NCBI GenBank assembly: GCA_025531455.1
Contig: JAMYHL010000011.1
Span: 62,001-126,000, forward strand
Length of the DNA: 64,000 nucleotides
Origin: Apiotrichum sp. Y4204
Lineage: Eukaryota > Basidiomycota > Tremellomycetes > Trichosporonales > Trichosporonaceae
Direction of reading: 5' to 3'
Part shown: positions 48,198 to 60,874 of the stretch, piece by piece
How the letters are laid out: each line of letters opens with the position of its first letter
How positions within the stretch are numbered: the stretch's first letter is position 1
Notes under the pieces: model-generated
The model's input: the letters and a program-made list of their open reading frames with translations, nothing else
What the model was told of the DNA's origin: nothing
The model's database searches: none
Translations under genes and position numbers: made by a program

Positions 48198-51100
48198 ATG
48201 ACAGAGTCATCGCAAGTTTGTCTCGAGTAAGTTTAAATGCGTCTGTTTATAATGGTTCCTTGTGCTGACATACGTTAAATATTAGCTATGCCCTGCGCGT
48301 GGCGTGAGTTTGCCTTTTCGTTTATTCAGCATGCTGGCTTTCGACCGGACGAAGTGACTTCTACTGATCCCCACTAGATGCTTGCAAGAGGCAATCGAGC
48401 AACGTAAGCGAATTGTAGCCACATCGTCCGCCGAGCCATCTTCGGCCACACCGACTGTCAAAGACACATCATCGACTTTCTCATTTGATTTTGGCTCTCT
48501 AGTTGGACGTGATGCCGCGAAGTCTCCTCGATATCCGGAAAAGTTCATCAAGATACTGGACGCTTCTCTTCAGAAAATCTTTATGGGGAAAGATCCCAAG
48601 TGCGCTTTCTGATAGACCCGCTGCTGACTCGATTAGGTTTGCGGACCAACGCTTCCGTCGCTCGATTGCATTGTTTTGGTCCACGACCTGGGCCGACAAG
48701 ACTTTCCAAAGGCAACTGAAAGAGTCGCGAAAATTGGAAGATCTCATTCTTGCTTTCGTTTCTGCCGCAACGAGGGCGCTGAAAAAGGAACTTCCCGACG
48801 ATAGCTGGAAAGGGGAGCTGAATTCCCAAATTCTTGTGTTTCTGGATTTGCTGAATGATACCGTTGGATCCCTTGGATCCGTTGGGTCTGGGGCCACGGA
48901 CTTGCGATCTCGCCTGAACACGTATCGAACCCGCCTTCACTCAGATCATTCGGACCATCGCTTGAGCTCTAGCCAGGTGCCCACGACCTCTTCTGAGGAC
49001 GATGTACATCGAGTTTCAACTTCCACTAAACACGAACCCGCAGTTCCAATTGACGTCCTTCGACCGCTGCTAAATTTGTCGGAACAAGAATTTACCGACC
49101 ATTGCGAGACCCTGCGACCTTTGTGCACCGTGGAAGCTGCTGTAGATGACACGAAAGTGAGTTGCTTTCCCGCCTTAACCGCTGACCCGGCAAGGTACTA
49201 CTTCAGCGTCTTAGCACTGAACACCCTCTCCCCTATGGGCCATCGGACTTCACGGATGAAGCGCTGTGGCAATCATATCGCACCAATGAAATTGCTGCGC
49301 TGTCCGATCTGACTATGAGCTTGATGAAACTGGACACCAAGAGAGAACGCGAACGGTCTGATCAAGACAGTACCCATGGCCTGGGTGCACTTTCTTTGGA
49401 AGGTCGCTCCTTGACCTTCGTTCCCCCGGATCCACGCGCGTCCTACCGACAATTGTTGCGCATTTGCTTAGACTTCGACCTTCAAGTACTGCGCACACTT
49501 CCTGGTGATCAAGATGTGTCACTTGGAATTCTATCGGCGTCCCATACGGCCCTGCTCGCGGAATGTGCAATGCGATGGAGGATTCCATCGACATTCCATT
49601 CCTGGGTCTTTCTTGAAGCTATGGAAGAACATTACGAACAAGGTGAAGTTCCACCTGATTGTGTTTTCGAAGCCGTTGGAAGCGTAGCTCGTGCGTCGCA
49701 AGATCACCCAATAACAGAATGGGCTGTCTCAGACCAGCGCGGCTTAGAAAAGATTTTACTGCGTCGTAATGCTTTCTTCTTGGGCGACATTGAGGCGGCC
49801 CTCGAGTTTGGGTACCTGTCGCCGGAATTCCGTCAGGCAGTGAACCATTGGATCGCTCTTGAAGTAGAGGATATGGATCACCCCGCATTACAACGAACGG
49901 AGCGAGCGATTGGTGACCGTCTCCGACAACAGGCGTACGCAAACTACATTGATGAAGCGAGCGAACGATATGCGCATGAAGGCGGACAAAATCGCGCTTT
50001 CGCAATGGGGTTGGCCTCATGGATCGAATCAAATGGAGCCAAACTGGACAAATGGTTCAAGGAACCCATAACACCGTGAGTCACAGTCCACAACCCATAC
50101 ATTATCTGACACGTTTGTAGCGAGCTCGATATAGTATCCATTGTGTTGCAGCAGTTTCTGTCATTGTGGATTCGTGATCTGGAAGGGGTCATGTCCACCT
50201 CTGACTGTAAAAACAAAGGCTCTTCCGTCGACCCGTCCCTTGACTTGGAAGAATCTTTGAGCGTCTATCAGAAAGCACGAAAGCTACAACGTATGGCGAT
50301 TGCATTTGGAATGTGAGTCGCACTGCCGTCCCCACAAGCTGAACTGTCAGGGATGGGGGACAATTTACCCTCTCTACGATCTTCAGTCCACTCGTCTCGG
50401 CTTGGCTGGATGAAACTGCCGTGAAGATGCGACAATGGGCAGACAATGCCCTCGCTCTTGATAACGTATGTACATCTCCTTCGAGTCATCACTCATCGTC
50501 CAATAGTTTACGCCTCTTACGGCAAACGGGCATTCATCCTCAGTAACCGATCTATTCGATTCCCTTCACAGTGCTATTCATTTTCTCTTAGACCTTGAAT
50601 GGGATGATCCTGAGGAGATGGCCACATTTGCTACCCGATTAGCCAAGGTGCGGTAGGAACATTTCCAGGCTGACTCTCTCAGATTATCAGTTTATCCATT
50701 GCCGATTACTGCGCAAGACTGGAAAGTCTTTTTACGGAGGAAATGCAGCAATCAGAGGTCGTTCCCGTTCAGCCTTCAGCAACACAAAAAGCTTGGATTG
50801 AGAAGGCAAAGAGCACGATCGCGCATCTTCAAGGTGACCGCAAAATTCAAGCATTCTTCAATTTCACTGTAACAGTGGGTGATCACCATCTGGGCTGCTT
50901 GACTAATCTACAGTCTTGTGTCAAACTGAACAACATCGACGCAGCGCGACACAAGCTCGATCGCCTCTATGAGGAAATGCGGGTCGATGAATACGCTTCT
51001 ATCGACGTAAACAAATCTGTTGCTCTTCCGGCCCATCAAACGTCGCTGTTCACCATCAAGATTGTTCTTGGAGAGGGCTTGATGCTTGAAGGAGGATCGC

Positions 51101-52483
51101 GGCCACCAGACTCGTTTGTGATTCTGTCTGATCAGGACGGTAATCGCTACATCAAGACTCGCACCATCTTCGACGATCAGGACCCTCGATGGGATGAGAC
51201 AGTCGATATTCCTGTTCAAAGCACCTCCTGGTTCATGGTGACTGTCCGACATCGGAGCCTCACAGGCAAACACGATGTGCTGGGACGAGCATATCTGTGT
51301 CTCGATCCCACACAATACGTCGATCTCATCAGCAAAGATGTGTTGCTCCCGCTCAACACTAAAGGTCACGTTCTTCTGCGGATCAGCATGGAAGGAGAAC
51401 GGGACGACATCCAGTTTCATTTTGGCCGTGCATTTCGCTGGCTCAAGCGTACCGAATCTGATATGGTTCGCATGTTTGTTGACAAGGTAAGTGATGGTGA
51501 AGGATGGGAAGGGGGGAGAAGGGGATAGCGTGACAATGCTAAGGACAGATGACGCCTGTATTGCGAGATACACTCTCCCGAGCAGCTATCAAATCAGTCC
51601 TCAAGTCCAACATAGGTGGCGGGTTGGACTACAACGACGCTTTGAGGATCTCGAACGACGCCATTGGACGTATTTCAGCGGCGTACCGAAATGCCGTTAG
51701 TGCTGCCCAAGGCGACTATACCATTCCTCCGCCCTCCTCGGAGATCTCAACGTCTAAGATTTCTCAAACCGTCAGGCGAGGGCCAACAGACGCTGAGATC
51801 GAATCGGCAATTCATCCCCTGTTTGATTATCTTGACACCAATAATCACACCCTTGCCTCGACCCTGTCGGCTGACACCATGCTGATGGTCATGTCCAAGC
51901 TCTGGAAGCAGATCTTGACCACCGTGGAAGCTCTCATCGTTCCGCCGTTGAGTGACAAACCCAGTCATATGCGAGCCTTGACCGACAGCGAACTTGACGT
52001 TGCTCTCCGCTGGCTCAAATTCCTGCGCGACTTCTTTTATGCTGGAGGTGATAACAGTGGTGTCCCCCTCAGCACGCTTCAGAACGCCAAGTTCAACGAG
52101 ATTATGAGTGTCCGGATCTACTATGACTGGAGCACAGATGATCTGATGGAGGTACGTATTGCTCGATACTGATCAACACTAACCTCAATCAGGAATGCAT
52201 CAAAGGCTTTCAGAGTACATTGAAAAACAAGGCGTTGAAACCCAGCAAGTCTATCGTTGGACAGCGTAACCTGGGGACCATCCGAGCGCGTAAAACAATG
52301 AAGAGGGCCATGCCCCAAGCTGGTAATCACACCGAGCTCATTATGAAGATTCTGCGAATGAAGTGGGTAAACATTTGGATCGTACGGCTAACCATGCGCA
52401 GAGAAGGGACACAGGAATTTCTGGCGCAGCAGATTCAAACTTTGAACGCGGTGAAGCTTGAGGACGCAGGCAGACGCAGATGA
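48198..52483 (+). CDS. Munc13/UNC-13-like protein with MUN region and C2 domain
   Basis: A large protein like fission yeast Ync13, which acts in vesicle tethering or fusion at sites of wall remodelling. The first exon is tiny (ATG at 48198, MTESSQVCLE). An 18-nt exon (YALRVA) follows, then a long N-terminal region (IKILDASLQKIFMGKDPKFA; FWSTTWADKTFQRQL). The helical MUN-type region spans about 49.2-50.8 kb (LDKWFKEPITP; ELDIVSIVLQQFLSLWIRDL). The C2 domain reads FTIKIVLGEGLML, PDSFVILSDQDGNRYIKT, DDQDPRWDETVDIPV and HDVLGRAYLCLDP, so the acidic calcium-loop residues are partly present. The C-terminal MHD2-like part has RIYYDWSTDDLMEECIKGFQ and ends DAGRRR at 52483. Calcium binding cannot be judged from sequence alone. 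Confidence 0.82.
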
Positions 52484-54507
52484 GGGGTTGTAGTTGGTGG
52501 TGGCCCGAGAGTGGTACGTAGTGGCTACGAGTGTATGTAGATAGTCCAGATACACCGGAACCAGGAAGCACGTCGTTGTACATCATAGTGCTGTGCACTG
52601 ACCCGAGGAATGCAAGTACGTGAGTTCTCCTCGACACATTCTGGGGCTCAGAAACTTGGACTGAGATAGGTGTCACTCAGGGCAAGGCTTGCGTTTAGCC
52701 AGTATTCCACATCGACTGGCATCTATCTGCCGTTGTTGAAGGATTGTAATGGTTTGGACTAGACCGTCTGTCCACGTCTTCTAATCTGTAAGTATGGGCA
52801 TCGCATGCATCGCCGACGATCATCTGACAGTATGATAACTAGGTCCGCCACTGATACTGCTAGTTACGATTTCATGAGCGTTTTGCGAGCCACAAAGCTT
52901 TCCAGACCACGGGACATGGCAGAGAGGAGCTTTTGAGTCTGAATGAGCCATCCCTCCATCTTACGCTTAGTATGCCTCGCTGGATCACTTACAAGCTACG
53001 ACAAGCTGTGAGTTATGAACCTGCAGGTGCAGAATGGAGCAGAACAAAGAAGTAATCGATGGAAAGCTGCATATCCAGCTCATTCCTAGGAAGATGTCGT
53101 GTATGTAGTACAAGGTGATCTTAGACTGAAAGTACTGAAACGATCTTAGACTGAAACAGCCCACGGTGTGCGCCCCTGACCAGTGGCCAGTGCGCCAGTG
53201 GCCATTGGCCCAGTAGCTTCACTGGGCCGCAGCACTCGCAAATGTGTGTATCCAGTACCAAAAGTACTGTATGTAACATGCAGCCGATTGCGTTTCTTGT
53301 CCCTTGCTGTCCCCTTCTTCTCCCTGGGCGGCGGGTTTGGACCTGCTACCAGCTTGGAGGAATTGGAGAGAGGTGTCAGCAGTGCCCGAGCTATGTACAT
53401 GTACATACAAGGACAGCGTACAGCGAGCTACCAATGCCAGTCGGCGAACAGCTAGAGCAAGCCAACGAATCCCCTGCATATGCCAGCATTCGAGAAGATG
53501 GTAGCGCTTTCGCTAGCTCGAACAGACCTGTACAGAGCATTGTGAGCATTGCGACTCTCTGATAATTTGGCATGCATGCCATGAGTCTGACACGCATGGC
53601 GGTCGGCGCGACACAAGATGGCACAAATCCGCAACGCCCCTGTGTCCCACGGCGCCACGACCGCCACTCGACTACACAAGCTCCAAAACTGGGCAAGCTG
53701 CGGCGCTGCGGCTGTGCCAGAGATGCCGGCTGTGCCATGCACGCCATGGGTGCAATGTGCCCCCTGGCCAGTTGCAGCTCGCGCTCGCCCGCTCCGCACT
53801 CCTGCCCCTGCAGCCGTGATCCCTTGATGTCCTGAGCCTGGGGGGCCGGCGGAGGCCCCTCGCCACTGACGTCTGGCGTCTGGCGCCGTCCGCCTCTGCC
53901 CTTTTCCCCTTGGGCCTGAAAAAGGCAGGCACAGCAAAGAGCAAAGCAAGCAGAGCCCTGATTCGTACTGTACAAGGAATCAATCAATCCTTTTCAATCA
54001 TTTGAATCAATCAATCATCGAAATCAAAATCCATTCAATCATATACATACGTCTATTAGAAGAGTGTCCACTCGTCGCGACGCTTCCTCATCCATCATCC
54101 ACCAAATCTACACACACACACACGCACCGTAGTCACCACACACCGCCGCAGCCAACACACAACGCACTATACCACCACCCAGTCGATCCAGTCCATGCCA
54201 CCAGTCCCTCTGGCCACCCGCGACCCTCACCCCCCACATCCCATCCCATCCCATCCCATTCCATTCACATCCATCCATCCGTCCATCCATTCATCCATTC
54301 ATCCATCCACCCACCCACCCATTCATCACTCTCCCATCCATCCATCCATCCTTCACTCCAACGTGACTTTGCTTGCTCTCCGCAGTCCGTCTTGTTTACC
54401 GTCTCCGCCCCCGTTCATTTGAGAAACCGCTAGACATTCCCGCTGAAGGGCAGTAGTTGCAAACAAACGTGTCAACTGTCACTTGTCCAACAAACGCTCT
54501 CTGCAAC
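52484..54507. other. 2-kb gene-free, low-complexity region
   Basis: No gene is supported. GGCC-rich words (GGCCATTGGCCCA at 53200-53212), a GC-rich stretch (53730-53900) with long but motif-free frames on both strands, CAATCAAT repeats (53977-54025), an AC tract (54110-54124) and CCATC/CCATCCAT arrays (54239-54355) precede the PAK gene. The CT/CA-rich right end looks like the PAK leader. Confidence 0.5.
54239..54355. repeat. CCATC and CCAT microsatellite arrays
   Basis: Four tandem CCCAT units followed by (ATCC)n and (ACCC)n variants, about 150-270 bases before the PAK kinase start. Confidence 0.8.
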
Positions 54508-56825
54508 ATGTCACAATGGTCTCAGAATTCGTTAACGCCATCGCGCCCGGCACCCGCTCCGCCTGGTGCGCGAGGATCACCCTCAAGCCAACCATCCGCT
54601 ACCCGACCTCGAATGCAGCCAACGGGCACCCCAGCGTATTCATCGACAACATACGCCAGTTCGTTTCCAGTTTTCAGTCAAGGAAATACCGGGGGCAATC
54701 AAGGAAACTCCGCAGGGAGTGAGGGACGGAGTGCTATCGTTCGCACCGGAGCAGCCAGCGTCAAGGAGGACGGCCTGCGGTTATTCATGTGGAGCAAACG
54801 GTGGCTGGTGTTGAACGGCAGCGAGCTTCAAATCTACAAAAATGAGGTGAGCGCTTTCCCATTATTTTTGAGAGATCCCGACTAATGTCGCATTAGCAAG
54901 CAGCATCGCCGTCTATGATATGCCCCCTCGCTGAAGTGTCTGATGTACAGCGCGTCGATATGAGGCCATTCTGCGTCGAGTTGGAGCTCAGGCAGGATAA
55001 GCTTCTGTACTTCTCCTTTCGCTCCGACGAGGAGGTTTACGGGTGGATGGAAGACATCTACTCACGTTCCCCTCTCATGGGCGTCAGTCAACCCACCAAC
55101 TTTGTCCACCAAGTGCACGTTGGCTTCGATCCAGTGTCTGGTGGCTTCACTGTATGTTTGTTTGAGCCGGAAGACGTTAACCAGATAGGGTCTTCCTCCC
55201 CAATGGTCCAAACTTCTGACTTCCTCCGCCATCACCAAAGAGGAAGCAGCTCGTCATCCTGAAGCGGTCATTGACGTTCTCAACTTCTACACGGGTCAAC
55301 TCGGCGGCCAATCTCCTTACGCAACACCGATGCATTCGACACCAGACCGTGCTGTGACAGCAGTGCGACGCTTCGATAATGGAGTTGGACTGGCCGGTCA
55401 AGGAAACCCGACGAACGTACATCGGGAACAACCAGCAACATCTTCTAACGGCCAGCGCATGCCTGACTGTGTCCGCGACGATGTAAGTTGACAGCGGTAT
55501 CAGCGCGTTGACTTGCCTCAGGGATCAACCCGTCCATTGGTGGCCGAACGGAAAGCCCCAGCTCCTCCCAGGACAGTGAACCAGCAGAATACGCAGAATA
55601 CAAAGCCAGTAGAGGTCAAGCCGGTGGTTCCGCATAATGACGGGGGCTCCTCTATACAACGCGCTAAGCACCCTGACGCCACCCCCGTTACTCCGACACC
55701 AACGGCGAAGCCAGCACCTTCAAGACCGGTAGAGCGGCGTATTAGTACCATGAACGAAGCGCAAATCATGGATAAATTGCGGTCTGTGGTCAGCGCGGAA
55801 GACCCCTCAACCATGTATGCCACTATCAAGAAGGTCGGACAGGGGTGAGTAGTGCTGGTCTCCCGACTATTGACAGTATAGAGCGTCTGGAATGGTGTTT
55901 GTGGCCAAAACACTGGCCACGGGCAAGAAGGTGGCTATCAAGCAGATGGACCTAGCACAACAGCCCCGCAAAGAATTGATCGTGAACGAGATCATCGTCA
56001 TGAAGGAGTCTCAACATCCCAACGTGGTGAATTTTCTCGAGGCTTTTCTGGTGAAGAGCACTGAACTCTGGGTTGTCATGGAATATATGGAGGGTGGCGC
56101 CTTGACGGATGTCATTGAGAATAACAAGTTACAAGAAGACCAAATTGCCTCAATTTGTCTTGAGGTACGTATTCCCCTGCATGTGTAGCTAACGTCAGAC
56201 ATGTCGTGGCCTCCAGCATTTGCACTCCCGATCCATTATCCACCGAGACATCAAGTCCGACAACCTGCTGATGAATGCGTTTGGTGAAGTCAAAATCAGT
56301 GAATATTCCGTATCTATCATGAGAAATCTAACGTCACAGCCGACTTTGGATTCTGCGCAAAGCTCACGGATCAAAAATCAAAACGCGCCACAATGGTAGG
56401 AACTCCATACTGGATGGCCCCGGAAGTGGTCAAACAAAAGGAGTACGGTGCCAAGGTCGACATCTGGTCCCTTGGTATCATGGCTATCGAAATGATCGAG
56501 AACGAGCCACCTTATCTTGACGAGGAGCCCTTGAAAGCACTGTACCTGATCGCAACCAACGGAACACCGACTCTGAAGCAACCCGACAAACTTAGTCAAG
56601 ACCTTAAACACTTCCTCAGTGTCTGTCTTTGTGTGGATGTCAACTTCCGGGCAACATCTACTGAGCTGCTAAAGGTACATATAGGCGCTCTGTGGTTGCT
56701 AACATCTGTAGCACGACTTTTTGCGTCTGGCGTGTCCAGTTAAAGAGTTGGCGCCGTTGCTCCGCTTCAGGCAGACTATGGTATGTTCCACTCTCAGGCG
56801 TCAATCTGACGGCGACCAGTCATAA
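54508..56825 (+). CDS. STE20: p21-activated kinase with PH and CRIB domains (STE20/CLA4 type)
   Basis: A PAK kinase activated by Cdc42/Rac, upstream of STE11. From ATG 54508 a Pro/Ser-rich leader is followed by a PH domain ([20 protein letters not shown] ... [20 protein letters not shown]). The CRIB motif [20 protein letters not shown] is split by an intron from [11 protein letters not shown] Pro-rich linker with KAPAPP leads to the kinase: [89 protein letters not shown] and [13 protein letters not shown]. The C-terminus is RFRQTM followed by S and TAA at 56823-56825 if a 39-nt intron is removed, or 13 extra residues if it is kept. PH plus CRIB is the CLA4 layout; the MAT-linked STE20 of Cryptococcus is, from memory, also of this type. 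Confidence 0.92.
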
Positions 56826-57155
56826 TATGATAAGTTTATGAATTCGTCAACGAGGCATACCCTGCATACAGGTTGCAACAGCTCGACCCAAAATACACAG
56901 AAACAGATTGAGCCCTGTGGCACTTTATTATATGGGACGTGTGTAATGGACAGGTGAAGCGGTAAGGAGTCTTGGGGGAACCTGGGAGTTCAAACTGTGT
57001 CATGTTGAACGGTCACTCCAATTTGAAGTCTACTGTGGGACGTTGGCGTTTCGGTGGTGGGCTGGTTGTAATCGAATGAGCTGGCATCCGGGTTCCTCCA
57101 TGTCGTGCTGGATGTATGACACACCGTTGAGCCGAGAGTCACATGTGGTAACGAT
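56826..57155. other. Convergent gap between PAK kinase and STE3
   Basis: Holds both 3' untranslated regions. The minus strand has an acceptor (AG just before CACGACATGG, near 57100) followed by two open frames, so the STE3 tail may reach into this stretch. Confidence 0.5.
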
Positions 57156-58207
57156 TTAGACCTGACGTGTGAGAATGTTTGTCTCAAATCGAACCCACGG
57201 CTTAGCTTTCCACTTGATGGCCTTGGCCAGGACAGAGAGCCAACGTCTGTACTCTTTCAAGGCATCGTCGCCAACACCAAAATAAAGGAACGCCATGATA
57301 CACATCAAAGTCGTAATCCAACGCGGGAGGTAGAACAATGTTGTGTATGTTGCGGACGGCAGAATCTGGTCGTCTCCGAAGGTCACCACTCGGAGCCACC
57401 AGGAGTGGACGTGAGACCAGGACACCCATGGACGAAGAACAGGAATAGTGGTAACAAGAGGATATACTGAAAGCGGAATACCGAACGCCACGTCAGTTGA
57501 AGCCAACGCCATAAGTCGGATAAAGTGGCTCAAGTCGAGCCCACTGTTTGAATCGTGCAGAACAGCTTTGACTTGTGCACGGCGCGTGAAAAAGAACCAC
57601 GCTGCGTAGGCTGCAGAAGGAATTAGATTAGGTCTATGTTGATCTCCAGCCACCTACCTCCAAAGACAGCCGAGGTTGAGGACAAGGCCAGGGGAAGACC
57701 GTAAAGGAGCAAGACTAGTCCGACAGAAGGAAACAAGGCCGATGTACAGCCAACACCTTGAACGATGTTGAACCGATGGGCTTGGAAAATGTACGAAAGC
57801 GCCATGGCAGCTGCGGGCACACCGAGGCAAAATATAAGTTCGCCTAACATGGACCTCCGCTTTTGACGTTGAGTCATGACTGCAGACCGGGATGCTGCCA
57901 TCGCCAGTCGTCTATTGATGCATAGACTCGTCGCTGCAAGGGCTGTTGGCAATGCGAAAGAGATTTTCACGCCTGGAGTCAGTTCACGGACTTGACACAA
58001 CGTACTGATATCACACCAAACTGGAGCAAAGTTGTCGTTGTTGTCGCGCCATAGAAGGGAGTTCACGGAGTAGAAGAAGGTACCTACAAACAACCAACTT
58101 AAGTTGAGCAATGTCGATGTGTTCAATGCTTTCCACTGAAGCGGAATCGGAAGGAGGACCAGAATTAAGCCGATTCCAGAGAAGAATGAAAAGGCTGGGT
58201 CGAACAT
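57156..58207 (-). CDS. STE3: STE3-type pheromone receptor (seven-transmembrane GPCR)
   Basis: The receptor for the lipopeptide pheromone of the opposite mating type, coupling to a G protein. The start MFDPAFSFFSGIGLILVLLP at 58207 opens the first helix. Following segments include LPIPLQWKALNTSTLLNLSW, VNSLLWRDNNDNFAPVWCDI (conserved WCDI), KISFALPTALAATSLCINRR, GVPAAAMALSYIFQAHRFNI and GLVLLLYGLPLALSSTSAVF. After an intron come AAWFFFTRRAQ, LMALASTDVAFGIPLSVYPL and WITTLMCIMAFLYFGVGDDA, with the typical tail LKEYRRW. The simplest reading stops at TAA 57158-57156, giving about 320 residues. The cytoplasmic tail would then be short, and a spliced extra exon ending near 57015 or 56990 is possible. 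Next to the PAK kinase and 5.5 kb from the pheromone gene, it defines the P/R part of MAT. Confidence 0.92.
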
Positions 58208-58786
58208 GACTCGTGAAGGTGGGGATATACAAGGCGTCGACCGACAGCTGGTATCCCTTTTATACCCTTCTCACTCTGATGCTTGTCGGCTCTCAGGATG
58301 TCAGTCTTTTGTCTTTCATGGATTCTTTCGCGAATCCCTTGCCGCAATTTCCGATTGACTGCACTTCTATCATTCACCCATGCGTTATCACTCGCAGCCT
58401 TGACGCCACACACAGATACGCCACAAAACACAAAGCCACAATACACACACGCCACAATACCAGGACAATGGACGAGACGAGCAACCAACACAAGAAGCTG
58501 ATCGACAAATGACGTAGCACATAACACACTAAACATAATGCATAGTGCATGAGGTGTGAACACGACATGCGTTGGGTCCCGCAGTAGACGAAAAGAGTAA
58601 AACCAATGCCACTGCCCAAGCCGTGGGTCAACAACGCGCCAACTATCCTGGCTTCGACCATTCAGTCGCCCGGAAAGCAGCAAAACGCACAATGCCCCAC
58701 TGCTTAGGACGCATTGACCGCACCCGAAGGCTTGGTTCTCGGAATCGTTGCATAGCCCCAAAATTCTGCAGCGGCCACACTCGCGA
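58208..58786. other. STE3 upstream region
   Basis: Contains the STE3 promoter and the 3' end of REI1. An ACAAAG word lies at 58430-58435, and CA-rich repeats run from 58405 to 58460. A short plus-strand frame at 58318 (MDSFANPLPQF...) recalls pheromone precursors but has no terminal CaaX box and no stop after CVIT, so I do not call it. Confidence 0.5.
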
Positions 58787-60246
58787 CTACTGAACTGAAT
58801 GTTAGCTCGTGACCGCAAGCAACCCTTACGCAAAGGATCTCTGAAGTCTGAGAAGCGTCAGCTGCGTGTACCGTACATGTGGGGGCAGAAAACAGCATCG
58901 ACATACGTTTCTGGCTGTTGTGACGGAACCCAACTTTGGTCTTGAACGCTTCACGGGACCGTTGATCCTTGAATGATCGGCCTTGCTTCTTCGCCCAGTT
59001 GGCCTCACCAGCATTACGCGCTTTGACCACCTCCAGGCCTCGCCCAAAGGCACCATGGCCGCCGGCAATGGGGACCAATGAGGACGATGGATCAGCTAGG
59101 CGCTGACGCACGAGGGCAACTTTGGATTGGACAGCGTCCCCTTCAGTATTCGAATCGGACATTCGTAGACGTTGCGAGTAGTAAACCTTGAGGGCTCGAT
59201 GACCGACAACTCGGCCTGACGGAAGCACCAATGACAAACCATCAGCTGCGATAGACGGCACAGTTGACTGATATTCGTCAGCAGTCAACAAGATCACGGC
59301 TCAAGCTCCATGCATACATACCTGCAGAGCATCACCATCGCCGTCCTCAACTCCATCATCCGTATCCTCCCAGTCTGAATCGTCCATGCCCCCGAAGTCA
59401 TAAAATTCGGCCAACTCCGCTCGGTCCTCCTCGGTTTCATAGGCGATTTTGCAATGACATTTGTCGATCATATGTTTGCGCACCGCGTTGAGGCTACCGA
59501 ACTCCTTGCCGCCGTTTGGACAAAACAAACACAGATTTCCTACAGCAACTTTCTCACCGAGATACGCGAGTAGTCCTTCCAGATCCAAAAGAATATCTTG
59601 ATCAGGAATGAAGAAGCTGTGAGCGCTTGCCATGTGGGAGACATTGGTCGAGATGTCGATCGCTTGGTTGGGGCAAAACAAGCAGTCTGTCGAACTAATA
59701 CGCCGCCTGGATGCAGCGATAGTCTGTTCAATGTCGTATTCCTCATCCTCGCTCTCGATCCCAGCCTCATCAGCCATTGGGTCATCTTGGTCGGATTTCG
59801 CTTGAAGGCCAGCGCTGCTTGTACCAGGGCTATCATTCCTATCTCCCCCAATGACGTTGCCACCAGTCGAGGTGCTTGATTCCTCAGAAACGATAAGGTC
59901 AACGTTGCTAAAGGGTGCGTGCGCAGCCTCTCTTTCGCGGTGCTTCTTGGATTGAATATGCGAGCGGAAAGAGTTCTCGGACGAAAAAACCTTGCTGTGG
60001 GGGTCAGCTGAGAACGACACAGCCGAGCCACCTACTTGCAGGCGACGCATGTCATCCCCTTTGGATCAGGACGAACAGCGTTCTGCTCTCGACGTTCAAT
60101 TACTTTTTCGTTGAACGCGAGAGCGGAAACGGGCGGGAGACTTGCCACTCGACGCTTCATGTTGTAGCGATGCCAGTCGGTACCGAAGTGGGAGCGTTGT
60201 TCCTCGGCGGTCTCGAAGGCGATTTTGCACGATATGCAAGTGAACA
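58787..60246 (-). CDS. REI1: 60S ribosome maturation factor REI1 (ZNF622-like)
   Basis: Cytoplasmic zinc-finger protein that releases the ARX1 export factor and probes the exit tunnel of new 60S subunits. The start ATG at 60246-60244 gives MFTCISCKIAFETAEEQRSH with the first C2H2 finger, then HRYNMKRRVASLPPVS. A second finger (MTCVACK, split by an intron, then KVFSSENSFRSHIQSKKHRE) follows. Two more C2H2-like units are TDCLFCPNQ...HMASAH and LCLFCPNGGKEFGSLNAVRK. The acidic block is FYDFGGMDDSDWEDTDDG. The C-terminal GHRALKVYYSQRLR and KVGFRHNSQK lead over two small introns to HFRDPLLQ and TAG at 58789-58787, the typical family end. The gene looks intact. Confidence 0.9.
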
Positions 60247-60874
60247 TGTTGGGCAAAAGCTGTTCAGGATGCAGGTGTGTTGAGCGTTGTTGAGATGAGA
60301 CTTGATGGTCTGGCTTGACCAGATTGTATCACGATGACTTGTGGTGTAATTGGAAGATGATGAGGTGACAAAAACAGACCATTGCTGTGAAGGTATGTAC
60401 TCGCAAGCTCTATGCAAAATACCTGCGCAAGACGTTGATGAATGGGGGAAAAGAGAAAAAAAAAATTAAAAAAAAAAAAATAAAAAAAAAAAATCTACTC
60501 CTTCCAAGTCATACAGTAATTAGGATGAATCACAAATTCCATCATACAGGATCCGATTAGACGATTAGGAGTTCCCAAGGAAGAGTGTCTAATTGAACCC
60601 GAAAGGCGGCGGCGGCCGACTGCACGTGACATTGGGAATCAAATTAATCAAACCTCTGGGCCCCCCAGGCGCGCCAGGCCTCCATATTGCCATGCCATGT
60701 AACATTTTCCATCTGATCTTTCCCAAATCCCAGACGTCCGAGAGACTTAAGAGCATCGCGTATTCTGCTGTCGCTCCTCTTTGCTTTTCTACTCGACTTC
60801 TCCCTCTATCTCCTTTCCACCTCTTCGGATCTTCCCACCCGTCATCCTTTTGCACTTCGAATATCCTCTTCAGC
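60247..60874. other. Divergent promoter region (REI1 / DBP10) with A-rich tract
   Basis: A run of A with single T or G bases at 60449-60493 is the main feature. C/T-rich sequence at 60760-60870 is likely the DBP10 leader. No gene is seen. Confidence 0.55.

Noticed and set aside
58318..58395. MDSFANPLPQF... frame with CVIT, reminiscent of a pheromone precursor
   Set aside because: No stop after CVIT and it lies antisense in the STE3 promoter; at best a coincidence or a relic.
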